Origin: an uncultured Saprospiraceae bacterium
Lineage (GTDB): Bacteria > Bacteroidota > Bacteroidia > Chitinophagales > Saprospiraceae
Reading direction: 5' to 3'
DNA length: 36,966 nt
Assembly: GCA_937969415.1 (NCBI GenBank)
Contig: CALBWK010000165.1
Coordinates: 1 to 36,966, forward strand
The notes below the pieces were generated by a model. That model made no database searches. It worked only from the letters and a program-made list of their open reading frames with translations, and was not told where the DNA came from. Positions 29,897 to 36,966 of this stretch are shown here, one piece after another. The position numbers and the translations under genes are program-made. Position 1 is the stretch's first letter; the number at the start of each line of letters is the position of its first letter.

Positions 29897-30962
29897 ACAA
29901 CACGCGGAGCAACAATTTGCCGAAGAGCTGTCAGAAATAAAAGCACAAGACTCGGGTTCAAAACCTGCCAACTGGGCAATGTCCCCACAAGCTGTCGTGA
30001 CCTACCTTATGGGTGGTACACTTAAAAATAAATTTAAAGTTAGTCCCAAGTACATTGGCGACCAGAGGCTAATGGAAATTGCTGTGGCTACGCTAACGAC
30101 AGATCGAGCCTTGCTCCTCTATGGCATTCCGGGCACAGGCAAGTCCTGGGTATCAGAGCACATAGCGGCAGCCGTCAGTGGAGACTCGACGATGCTCATC
30201 CAAGGCACGGCGGGCACAAGTGAGGAAGCCATCAGATACGGTTGGAATTATGCCAAGTTGCTCTCCGAAGGTCCGAGCGAAGCGGCTCTTGTAGAGACAC
30301 CTATAATCCGTGGAATGAAGGAAGGTAAAACTGTCAGGATAGAAGAGCTCACACGTATGCCATCAGATGTACAAGATACTCTCATTACTGTCCTATCAGA
30401 AAAGATGATGCCCGTACCTGAACTGAACACGGAAGTACAAGCTGTCAAAGGATTTAATGTGATCGCTACAGCCAACAATAGAGATAAGGGAGTCAACGAA
30501 CTCTCTTCTGCCTTGAAAAGAAGATTCAATACGGTTATCCTACCGACACCTAACACGGCCGAAGAAGAAGTCGAAATCGTCACAACAAGAGTGGCCAGCC
30601 AGCTTAAAGCACTAGAGCTGCCAGCAGAGGTGCCGGTTCTCAAAGAGATCCAACGCATCGTCACAATATTTAGAGAACTGCGTAGTGGCTCTACAAAGGA
30701 TGGAAAAATAAAACTAAAATCACCTACCGCTACAATGTCTACTGCCGAAGCGATTTCTGTTGTTAACAACGGATTGGCACTTGCCGCGCACTTTGGCAAT
30801 GGCAAGCTTTCTGCTCAAGATGTGGCCTCAGGTCTCGTCGGTGCTGTCGTCAAAGATCCTGTCCAAGATGCTGTCGTCTGGAAAGAATATATGGAAACCG
30901 TCATCAAGACACGAGAAGAGTATCGAGACATCTATAGAGCTTGTAAGGACATCAAATTTTAA
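29883..30962 (+). CDS. MoxR-type AAA+ ATPase
   Basis: A 359-residue AAA+ ATPase of the MoxR group. Walker A is GIPGTGKS (81-88). The Walker B region is VRIEEL (151-156), with Glu where the usual metal-binding Asp stands, followed by the TRMPSDVQDTLITVLSE helix typical of MoxR. Sensor 1 lies in IATANNRD (194-201), and the Arg finger in LKRRFN (211-216). MoxR ATPases work as hexamers with a VWA-protein partner to remodel or insert metal into client proteins, as in NorQ/NorD, CbbQ/CbbO and BchI/BchD. The partner here is the VWA gene at 33252. It overlaps the DUF5691 gene by 14 nt and precedes DUF5682 by 23 bp. Confidence 0.92.
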   Translation: MSTLRQHAEQQFAEELSEIKAQDSGSKPANWAMSPQAVVTYLMGGTLKNKFKVSPKYIGDQRLMEIAVATLTTDRALLLYGIPGTGKSWVSEHIAAAVSGDSTMLIQGTAGTSEEAIRYGWNYAKLLSEGPSEAALVETPIIRGMKEGKTVRIEELTRMPSDVQDTLITVLSEKMMPVPELNTEVQAVKGFNVIATANNRDKGVNELSSALKRRFNTVILPTPNTAEEEVEIVTTRVASQLKALELPAEVPVLKEIQRIVTIFRELRSGSTKDGKIKLKSPTATMSTAEAISVVNNGLALAAHFGNGKLSAQDVASGLVGAVVKDPVQDAVVWKEYMETVIKTREEYRDIYRACKDIKF

Positions 30963-30985
30963 AAAAAAATTACCTAACCACTTAG

Positions 30986-33259
30986 ATGCATCACATACTC
31001 GGCATACGACATCACGGCACTGGCTCTGCAAAAAGAGTCCTGCAGCGGCTACAAGAATTGAAGCCAGATCTGGTACTCGTAGAAGGGCCACCAGAGATTG
31101 ATGAACTTATACAGATGGCTGGTCACGAAGACTTTAGGCCACCAGTCGCTATAATGCTGTACAATGAAACGGATCCAAATCAATCTACCTTCTATCCCTA
31201 CGCTGAATATTCACCAGAATGGATCGCAATAAAATATGCTCTCGACGCAGGCATCCCCGTCAAGGCCATCGACTTACCTGCAAAGCTGAGCTTCAATCAA
31301 AAGCAACTCCGACAACTGACAGCCCAATCAGATCAAGAAACCAAAGACAACTCACTAGAAAAGGAACCTTTGGCCTTGGCTCCTCGTCGTGACCCTATGT
31401 CCTTTCTTGCAGAAATTGCAGGTTTCGAAGATAGCGAGCAGTGGTGGGAGTATCAGTTTGAAAACAAAGTGACTCAAGAATCCGCAGCCGATCACTTCGA
31501 CGCAGTGATGATGGCTGTGACCGCACTTCGAGAACAAAATATAGAATCTAGTCTCGATGGAGAAAATATCTTCCGAGAGGCCTATATGCGAACTTTGATA
31601 CGACAAGCTGAGCAAGAGCTATATCAAAATATTGCTGTCATCTGCGGCGCTTGGCACGGACCAGCACTCGTAGAGGTAAAGGAAAGCAACAAAGCAGATG
31701 CCAAACTGCTGAAGTCAATTCCAAAGTCCAAAATAAAAATAAACGCTTCCTGGATTCCTTGGACAAATAGTCGACTCTCTCTATTCAGTGGGTATGGTGC
31801 AGGGATTATGAGCCCTGGATGGTCAGAACATAAATGGACTCATAATGAGGCACAAGAAATTAAGTGGCTGACAAGAATCGCTGAACTGTTTAGAGAAGAA
31901 GGTCGAGACATTTCTACGGCGCACGTCCTCGAAAGCTACAAGTTGGCAACTGCGCTGTGTAGCCTCAGAAGCAAAGCCCACATCAATATAGAAGAGCTCA
32001 ATGAAGCCACCTTGACTGTAATGTGTATGGGCAATCCCATCTATCTGGAACTCATCAAAGAAAAGCTCATAGTCGGCAACAGGATAGGCGGTGTGCCAGA
32101 GGACATTCCTAAAGTGCCCCTACAACAGGATTTTGAAAAGCAGTGCAAGACGCTTCGACTCAAAATGTCCGAAATGGAAAAAGAACTGCAACTCGATCTT
32201 AGAAAAAAACTAGATCTCCAAAGAAGTGTACTCTTCAATCGCTTAGAGTTACTCGAAGTACCTTGGGCCAAACGTACGTCGACAAGAACAAAAGGAACCT
32301 TCAAGGAAGGTTGGGTACTGGAGTGGGAACCCGAAATGATGATTGCCCTAATAGAAAAATCTTATCTCGGCAATACGGTACACGATGCCGTGATGCATCT
32401 GCTCCAAAATAAATGCAGAGATACCAAAATGATCAGCGAGTTATCTGGTCTGATCCAGACAGCCATAGCCGCAGAGCTAGAAGAAGGCATCGATCTCTTG
32501 CTCAATAGAATAGATGAATTGTCCTCGATATCTACTGACATCATAGATCTGATGAAAGCGATGCCAGATTTGGTCAGTCTATCGAGATATGGCAATGTCC
32601 GTAAGTCTGACCTTAAGGTTGTCGATCAGATTGTGCAGCGCTTTTTTACCAAAATCTTTATAGGACTACCGAATGCTTGTTATGGCTTGGATGAAGAAAG
32701 TTCTTTAGAATTATTTGAGTTGATGTCTAATCTGTCTAAGGTCGTCAAGATCAATGATGACGAAGCAACCTTGGCAGGATGGAATAGTACCTTAATGGTT
32801 ATTCTAGACAAGCAAGGCATCCACGACATTATCCAAGGATGTACGTGTAGAATGCTTCTGGATAATGAAATCTTATCGCAAGAGGAAGCGTCAACTAAAA
32901 TCAGTTATGCACTATCCTTATCTAGAGACCCACACGAAGTCGCCAGCTGGGTAGAAGGCTTCCTGAAAGGCAACGGGATGATCCTCATCTACGACAACAG
33001 ATTATGGAACCTGTTGTACAACTGGACCTCCTCTCTAGAAAAGGAAGTCTTTGAATTGATACTCCCCTACTTGCGTAGAGCCTTTTCAAAATTTGAACCG
33101 AGTGAGCGGAAACAGATAGGTCAAAAAGCAAAGAAGGGTCTGGTCGATCTAGACAACTCTACAACCATAGAGACAACTGAAAACTGGGATGAAGCGACTG
33201 CACTATTGGCGTATGAAACGCTTGATTATTTAATGGGCAATACGAACAACAATGGATGA
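30986..33259 (+). CDS. DUF5682 family protein with TraB/TIKI-like GxxH motifs
   Basis: A 757-residue protein of DUF5682. The N-terminal domain (about 1-240) has G6-I-R-H9-H10-G, then VLVEGPPE with E33, a PVKAIDLPA strand near 92 and CGAWHGPAL with G221-A-W-H224. The two GxxH motifs and the conserved Glu recall the TraB/TIKI/PrgY and ChaN/EreA fold, in which these residues form a metal- or haem-linked hydrolytic site. The rest (about 260-757) is helical and unassigned. No signal peptide, so cytoplasmic. It is the only member of the operon, apart from the ATPase, with a recognisable catalytic-looking site and so may be the effector (inference). Its end overlaps the VWA gene by 8 nt. Confidence 0.85.
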   Translation: MHHILGIRHHGTGSAKRVLQRLQELKPDLVLVEGPPEIDELIQMAGHEDFRPPVAIMLYNETDPNQSTFYPYAEYSPEWIAIKYALDAGIPVKAIDLPAKLSFNQKQLRQLTAQSDQETKDNSLEKEPLALAPRRDPMSFLAEIAGFEDSEQWWEYQFENKVTQESAADHFDAVMMAVTALREQNIESSLDGENIFREAYMRTLIRQAEQELYQNIAVICGAWHGPALVEVKESNKADAKLLKSIPKSKIKINASWIPWTNSRLSLFSGYGAGIMSPGWSEHKWTHNEAQEIKWLTRIAELFREEGRDISTAHVLESYKLATALCSLRSKAHINIEELNEATLTVMCMGNPIYLELIKEKLIVGNRIGGVPEDIPKVPLQQDFEKQCKTLRLKMSEMEKELQLDLRKKLDLQRSVLFNRLELLEVPWAKRTSTRTKGTFKEGWVLEWEPEMMIALIEKSYLGNTVHDAVMHLLQNKCRDTKMISELSGLIQTAIAAELEEGIDLLLNRIDELSSISTDIIDLMKAMPDLVSLSRYGNVRKSDLKVVDQIVQRFFTKIFIGLPNACYGLDEESSLELFELMSNLSKVVKINDDEATLAGWNSTLMVILDKQGIHDIIQGCTCRMLLDNEILSQEEASTKISYALSLSRDPHEVASWVEGFLKGNGMILIYDNRLWNLLYNWTSSLEKEVFELILPYLRRAFSKFEPSERKQIGQKAKKGLVDLDNSTTIETTENWDEATALLAYETLDYLMGNTNNNG

Positions 33260-34430
33260 CTTAACGAAGTGGCGATTGATCCTCGGTGGCGGGGAAGCGG
33301 ATGGCACTGGTCGACAACTTAAAGGCGAACTCGCTGGTATAGATGAAGCCCTTTCTTCCCTATACGAATTTGAGAAGACTGGAAAGTTTGGCTATGGTGA
33401 AGGCGATAGAAGTGACGAGAATAGACGCGGCGGTAGCGGCGCCTCTAGTCCTACCGTCTCTAGGTGGCTCGGAGATATAAGAAAATATTTTCCATCCTCG
33501 GTCGTAGAGGTAATGCAGAATGATGCGATGAAGCATCCCCAGCTCAGAGATATCATGATCTTCGAACCAGAAATCCTGGAAAAAGCCGAACCCGATGTCA
33601 ATCTCGTCGCCACCCTGATGCAACTCGGCAAACTCATCCCCGCCAAAACTAAAGACACTGCCAGACGCGTCGTCGAAAAAGTAGTCGAAGATCTTCTAAG
33701 AAAATTAGAACAAAAAACGATAGCCTCCATTACAGGATCCATCAATAAGTCCAGTAGAAAACAAAGACCCAAACACAATGAGATCAACTGGCACGCCACC
33801 ATCCTCAAAAACCTCAAGCACTATCAGTCGGACTACAAAACCATTAGTCCTGAGACCCTCATCGGTTACGGGAGGAAATCCAGAAAATCCCTCAAAGATA
33901 TTATCCTCTGCGTGGATCAAAGTGGTTCTATGGGTAACTCCGTTGTATATAGCGGCATCTTCGGAGCAGTAATGGCCTCTCTTCCCAATGTCAAAACCCA
34001 TATGGTAATGTTCGATACAGAAGTGGCCGACCTCACTGCCGAACTCAAGGATCCAGTGGACTTGCTCTTTGGTGTCCAGCTAGGTGGCGGTACAGATATC
34101 AATCTTGCCGTCTCTTACTGTCAGGACCTAGTCACCAAACCAACTGACACCATTATGGTGATGATCACCGATCTCTATGAAGGCGGCAACGAAGAGCAGA
34201 TGCTATCCCGTATTAATGAATTGGTCTCCAAGGGTGTGCAGGTCATCTGTTTGTTGGCCCTAGATGATAAAGGAAGTCCTTATTATGACAAAGCCAATGC
34301 GGAACGATTAGCTGCGATGGGCATACCTGTTTTTGCTTGTACGCCAGATAAGTTTCCAGATATGATGGCAGCGGCGATACAGCAACAAGATATTAATCGA
34401 TGGTATTGTGATAATTATCGTGAGGATTAG
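33252..34430 (+). CDS. VWA-domain protein, partner of the MoxR ATPase
   Basis: A 392-residue cytoplasmic VWA protein. Residues 60-95 carry RWLGDIRKYFPSSVVEVMQ, a stretch conserved in VWA proteins of this operon type. A helical linker (105-215) follows, then the VWA domain with MIDAS residues D222-x-S224-x-S226, T281 in GGGTDI and D307 in MITDLYEGG. All five metal-coordinating positions are present, so ligand binding should be metal dependent. In characterised MoxR systems the VWA protein joins the ATPase ring to its client. Last gene of the operon; translationally coupled to DUF5682 by an 8-nt overlap. I saw no clear terminator before the insertion sequence. Confidence 0.92.
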   Translation: MDDLTKWRLILGGGEADGTGRQLKGELAGIDEALSSLYEFEKTGKFGYGEGDRSDENRRGGSGASSPTVSRWLGDIRKYFPSSVVEVMQNDAMKHPQLRDIMIFEPEILEKAEPDVNLVATLMQLGKLIPAKTKDTARRVVEKVVEDLLRKLEQKTIASITGSINKSSRKQRPKHNEINWHATILKNLKHYQSDYKTISPETLIGYGRKSRKSLKDIILCVDQSGSMGNSVVYSGIFGAVMASLPNVKTHMVMFDTEVADLTAELKDPVDLLFGVQLGGGTDINLAVSYCQDLVTKPTDTIMVMITDLYEGGNEEQMLSRINELVSKGVQVICLLALDDKGSPYYDKANAERLAAMGIPVFACTPDKFPDMMAAAIQQQDINRWYCDNYRED

Positions 34431-34569
34431 AAAATATTGGTTGAGTATGGCTTCCTTGTAGGTATAAAGCGGTGTATGGGTCTTATACAATGCACTGTCT
34501 AATAATCTTATAGGCCGTATAGTCTGTTTGGTAGTTGATCCACAATGGCTATTTTGAATGCGTATGAAT
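34431..34569. other. Short intergenic stretch between the operon and the insertion sequence
   Basis: No gene, terminator or convincing repeat is visible in these 139 bp. The absence of a terminator means that operon transcription may run into the insertion sequence, antisense to its transposase genes. Confidence 0.4.
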
Positions 34570-34582
34570 TGAAGGCTTACCC
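34568..34582. repeat. Left inverted repeat of the insertion sequence
   Basis: ATTGAAGGCTTACCC, perfectly inverted relative to 35850-35864. The element proper probably starts at the TG (34570-34571). The preceding AT is self-complementary and may be either flank or repeat. Confidence 0.85.
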
Positions 34583-34607
34583 GTTTAGCTCCAGTTTTAA
34601 AATTAAA

Positions 34608-35543
34608 TTATTCCATTGATAATTCGCATAGCTTACGGCCCATTGATGCAGTAGATACAGTCAAGGTTGACTCTTTAGAGTCATTCATTTTAACCTTTAC
34701 TGTTTCGTATGCATCAATAACTTTGCGTCGTGAATTAGCAAATCCTATTGGACTCATTCTTCCCAATGACTTATGAGGATGTCCGAGATTATAGTCAACC
34801 TCTCTCCACATGTCAGCTTTTACTTGCAACTGACTAATGCTTTCAAATATGTACGCATCTAAAACATCTTCTCTGAATGTTCTGTTGAACCTTTCTATAA
34901 ATGCATTCTGTTTTGGTTTACCTGGTTCAATGTAAATTGGTTTTATGCAGCTTGCTTCACACCAATCTAGGTAATGAGTCGAAGTGAACTCAGGTCCATT
35001 ATCTGTTCTTATCCTTTCTGGTCTTCCTTTCAATTCTATTACCCAATCAAGTACTCGTGTCAATCTCTGTGAGCAAATGCTGATACCTATTTCAATGGCA
35101 AGGCATTCTCTGTTGTAATCATCTATCACATTCAGTATTCTCACTTTCCTTCCGTCTTCCAGTCCATCACTCATAAAATCCATGCTCCAAGTGACATTGG
35201 GAAACAGTGGCTGAGCTAATCCTTCAGTATAGGGTCTACTTATTCTTTTCCTGTACTTTCTTCTGAGTTTCAAACCCATGTTATTATAGACTCTCCTGAC
35301 TCTTTTTCTGTTCCATTTTAGGCCTTGCATCCTGATCTTTCCATAATAATAATCCATTCCCCTTGTGGGATATCTTTCTGCAAGTTCACGAAGCTTATTT
35401 TCTGTCTGACTATCGTCTTTTGCGCTGACTCTGTCCAGCGTGCTTCTGAATAAACCGATCGTTCGACAGATCAGACTTTTGCTAGAATCATAATTCTCTT
35501 GCAGGTAATGGAAAGCTTCTCGTTTGGCGCAAGGCCCTACCAC
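34608..35543 (-). CDS. IS3-family transposase OrfB (DDE integrase domain)
   Basis: About 311 residues. A short helical N-terminus (HTH_21-like, PTRGMDYYYGKIRMQGLKWNRKRVRRVYNNMGLK) leads into an rve integrase core. The catalytic triad is D in TWSMDFMSDG, D in RTDNGPEF and E in NAFIERFNRTFRED, the 35-residue D-to-E spacing and the RF after E being IS3 hallmarks. It has no proper start of its own. The frame opens with GTG at 35543, exactly where a -1 slip on A AAA AAG from OrfA would enter it, so it is expressed as the OrfAB fusion. Full length and undamaged. Confidence 0.92.
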   Translation of the reverse strand: MVGPCAKREAFHYLQENYDSSKSLICRTIGLFRSTLDRVSAKDDSQTENKLRELAERYPTRGMDYYYGKIRMQGLKWNRKRVRRVYNNMGLKLRRKYRKRISRPYTEGLAQPLFPNVTWSMDFMSDGLEDGRKVRILNVIDDYNRECLAIEIGISICSQRLTRVLDWVIELKGRPERIRTDNGPEFTSTHYLDWCEASCIKPIYIEPGKPKQNAFIERFNRTFREDVLDAYIFESISQLQVKADMWREVDYNLGHPHKSLGRMSPIGFANSRRKVIDAYETVKVKMNDSKESTLTVSTASMGRKLCELSME

Positions 35544-35803
35544 TTTTTTGAGATCACATCCCTTGCCATCTCCAGTTGCAGTGCTTGTTCGGCATACATC
35601 CTCTTGAGCTTGGAGTTCTCTGACTCAAGTTCCTTCAGCCTTTTGAGGTGGTTGACTTCCATGCCTGAATACTTCTTGCGCCAATTGTAGAATGTTCCGA
35701 CGTTGATGCCCAACTCTCTGCTGATGTCCTCGACTTTGCGGCCAGCTTCATTTTCTTTGATGGCCTTGATGATCTGTGTTTCTGTGAATTTTGACTTTTT
35801 CAT
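35537..35803 (-). CDS. IS3-family transposase OrfA (helix-turn-helix)
   Basis: An 88-residue protein of the transposase_8 / IS3 OrfA type. The helix-turn-helix reads FTETQIIKAIKENEAGRKVEDISRELGINVGTFYNWRKKYSG, and a leucine-zipper-like coiled coil follows (LKRLKELESENSKLKRMYAEQALQLEMARD), as in IS407-group elements. It binds the inverted repeats and dimerises the transposase. It ends in ISKKW-stop just after the slippery A AAA AAG. Start ATG at 35803; 59 bp separate it from the right end. Confidence 0.92.
   Translation of the reverse strand: MKKSKFTETQIIKAIKENEAGRKVEDISRELGINVGTFYNWRKKYSGMEVNHLKRLKELESENSKLKRMYAEQALQLEMARDVISKKW
35543..35549 (-). promoter_or_regulatory. Programmed -1 frameshift heptamer A AAA AAG
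   Basis: On the minus strand the zero-frame codons TCA AAA AAG contain the slippery heptamer A AAA AAG, four codons from... the OrfA end (the next codons are TGG TAG). A -1 shift continues as GTG GTA GGG, the OrfB frame. This is the standard device that makes the OrfAB transposase in IS3 elements. Confidence 0.85.
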
Positions 35804-35849
35804 ACTCCTGAATTTAGTGTATTTTTAAATTATACAACGGAGCATTTTT

Positions 35850-35864
35850 GGGTAAGCCTTCAAT
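35850..35864. repeat. Right inverted repeat of the insertion sequence
   Basis: GGGTAAGCCTTCAAT, the perfect reverse complement of 34568-34582. The element proper probably ends at the CA (35861-35862). Confidence 0.85.
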
Positions 35865-35983
35865 CGAACTGTTAGATTTAGTCAATGATTTTCTTTCCAT
35901 TCAGGGCACATACTTATGCCGACAGACGGATGTATCGCCTATATCGGGAGTGCTGACGAAGGAGGCATTCCCTGGTCATAGCT
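35863..35983. other. Short non-coding stretch of higher GC beside the insertion sequence
   Basis: This 121-bp stretch lies between the right end of the insertion sequence and the stop codon of an AT-rich gene. It has visibly higher GC than that gene. A small imperfect hairpin is possible at 35908-35923 (GGCACA, loop, TATGCC with a wobble pair). No gene or confident site is seen. Confidence 0.3.
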
Positions 35984-36565
35984 TCATTCACCCGCTCTCA
36001 GTAATTCTACTAATAATTTATTTGATTTCGTTTTTAATATGTCGATCGTTTTGGGTTCTTCGTAATTAAGATAGTAAGCCATCCAAATTAGTCTGTCATT
36101 TTTTAAATACCCATTTATTGTCATTGCTAAAGTGTAAGGATCTATTCCTTCAAAATTATATTTAGTGAGTATGATAAATGAAAATGATTCCTTATTTATA
36201 TTGTATTTTTCTATGAATGTTGGAACACCAATTTCCGCTTCAATTTCTATTTTATCGATTTCTTTCGAAAATTCATCCCAATTTTCTTTAATGAAATTTT
36301 GGCTCAATATTTCTTCCAATTGACTTAGAATTTGATAATCTGCCTTGTAATTTTCTATTTCTTTCGTTCCGTATATTTTGAAATAATCATCAAAACTTAT
36401 CAAGCCAAGACTATCCTTTTTTTCATACGTTTCATTGTTTAAGTAAAATCCCAATACTTTATTTACTGGTACTTCAGTTGCATCTGCTAATTGTTTTACA
36501 ACTGAATCGAGATAACATTCTTTGTATCCATCTATTTTAGGAAGACAAATTTCAGTTCCAAACAT
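35984..36565 (-). CDS. Hypothetical secreted protein, AT-rich, start codon uncertain
   Basis: The annotated ATG at 36565 gives 193 residues of no recognised family. The same frame is open a further 29 codons upstream, to 36652, and that extension reads as a signal peptide: KIILTIGIAFILNSNLLFSQD, then DVDCQRKA. Where Met is expected the codon is ATA (36650-36652), with no ATG, GTG or TTG before the upstream stop. So the native start may be a mutated ATG or a rare ATA. Three Cys lie close together (CQRK, EICLP, ECYLD), consistent with export and a disulfide. The body is acidic and helical. Its AT content is much higher than that of its neighbours, suggesting recent acquisition. Confidence 0.55.
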   Translation of the reverse strand: MFGTEICLPKIDGYKECYLDSVVKQLADATEVPVNKVLGFYLNNETYEKKDSLGLISFDDYFKIYGTKEIENYKADYQILSQLEEILSQNFIKENWDEFSKEIDKIEIEAEIGVPTFIEKYNINKESFSFIILTKYNFEGIDPYTLAMTINGYLKNDRLIWMAYYLNYEEPKTIDILKTKSNKLLVELLRAGE

Positions 36566-36652
36566 TGCTTTCCTTTGACAATCTACATCCTGTGAGAAGA
36601 GTAAATTTGAGTTTAGTATGAATGCTATTCCTATCGTTAATATTATTTTTAT

Positions 36653-36966
36653 ATTATTTTAATTCAGTATGACTAACGGAAAATGATATGCGGAGGACGA
36701 CCAAAGGGAGTCTTACGTCATATCTAGTGTTACCTACTGGCGTTCATTCACACTATCGATATTTCTTGCAAGTTACAGTTATTATTTGAAGACACCGAGG
36801 GGTGCTTGTAGCTCTCTGACACCGCAGGAACGAGGATGGCAGTGTGCTGCAAATGCGTTGGCTAATTGTAATAGTAATTCATAATCACACCTGCAATATT
36901 CCTCTACAAGTTTGATTATTAAACTTATTGTATGTTAAAATAATAACTTCAAAACCTCCTCACGAT
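36653..36966. other. Terminal non-coding stretch with an imperfect inverted repeat
   Basis: No gene is seen in the last 314 bp. TAAC (36674-36677) and GATATG (36685-36690) pair with CATATC (36719-36724) and GTTA (36729-36732), with unequal gaps (7 and 4 nt) between the paired blocks. This two-block foldback lies about 20 bp upstream of the presumed start of the AT-rich gene. It could be a regulatory hairpin or a recombination-type site; the sequence does not decide. Confidence 0.3.

Larger units (their letters stand above)
34570..35862 (-). mobile_element. IS3-family insertion sequence (IS407-group-like), complete
   Basis: A 1293-bp element with two overlapping transposase frames on the minus strand, ending in TG...CA. 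The outer 13 bp are perfectly inverted (TGAAGGCTTACCC and GGGTAAGCCTTCA); the match extends to 15 bp with the flanking AT on each side and continues imperfectly inward, sharing GCTCC. The A AAA AAG frameshift signal and all DDE residues are intact, so it looks active. No 3- or 4-bp target duplication is evident: the left flank ends GAAT and the right begins ATCG. This suggests a rearrangement after insertion or an IS-mediated deletion. Confidence 0.9.

Noticed and set aside
30248-30805. Minus-strand 185-codon frame opposite the MoxR gene
   Set aside because: Serine-rich low-complexity translation that mirrors the conserved AAA+ coding strand; no start context or homology signs.
35848-36069. 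Plus-strand 73-codon frame crossing the right end of the insertion sequence
   Set aside because: It begins inside the terminal inverted repeat and runs antisense over the AT-rich gene's 3' end. Its hydrophobic tail is an artefact of the opposite-strand coding sequence.
35863-36732. Integron gene cassette around the AT-rich gene
   Set aside because: A GTTAGAT at 35871 fits GTTRRRY, but it is over 100 bp from the stop codon, has no partner box, and the upstream foldback lacks good consensus ends. No integrase is in view. Kept only as a low-interest structural note.

Overview
The window looks like chromosomal DNA from a free-living, aerobic member of the Bacteroidota, plausibly of the Saprospiria type. 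The signs are a C-terminal type IX secretion sorting tail on a large FG-GAP protein, a TonB-dependent receptor that opens with a carboxypeptidase-like regulatory domain, Cys-lipoproteins, a MalY-type aminotransferase, and a textbook Bacteroidota promoter (TTG, 19 nt, TACCTTTG) in front of gltX. Ribosome binding sites are weak throughout. No rRNA, tRNA or CRISPR array was seen. The genus is not determinable from this alone.

Left part (1-20 kb): mostly single-gene units, largely on the minus strand. They are an EEP-family hydrolase and a flavin reductase (+), a YfbK-like VWA lipoprotein (-), a deletion scar joining the front of an AraC-type regulator to the back of an NTF2/SnoaL-like gene, gamma-glutamyltransferase (+), a TonB-dependent receptor (-), a TPR plus class III adenylate cyclase gene broken by a stop codon and a frameshift (-), a membrane-anchored serine hydrolase and an S9D glutamyl-endopeptidase-like protease (-), a beta-helix protein (+), gltX, a PatB/MalY-type aminotransferase and a small lipoprotein (-).

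Middle (19.4-26.8 kb): a divergent oxyR/katG pair. OxyR keeps both redox cysteines at positions 199 and 208, and KatG keeps its Trp-Tyr-Met adduct residues. Then come a 954-residue secreted FG-GAP/ASPIC-UnbV protein with a type IX tail and a DUF937 protein. These last two are convergent and share a bidirectional terminator.

Right part (26.96-34.43 kb): the most interesting block, a tightly packed five-gene plus-strand operon. It encodes a SWIM zinc-finger protein, a DUF5691 protein, a MoxR-type AAA+ ATPase, a DUF5682 protein with paired GxxH motifs recalling the TraB/TIKI/ChaN fold, and a VWA/MIDAS protein. Three of the four junctions overlap. The MoxR and VWA members suggest an ATP-driven remodelling machine of the MoxR-VWA type, with the SWIM protein as a possible nucleic-acid or target sensor and DUF5682 as a possible hydrolytic or metal/haem-dependent effector. 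Its function is, to my knowledge, not established.

The operon is followed by a complete IS3-family (IS407-group-like) element with 15-bp matching ends and an intact A AAA AAG frameshift signal, but no obvious target duplication. The window ends in an AT-rich secreted-protein reading frame whose natural start codon appears to be ATA, then about 300 bases with no recognisable gene.
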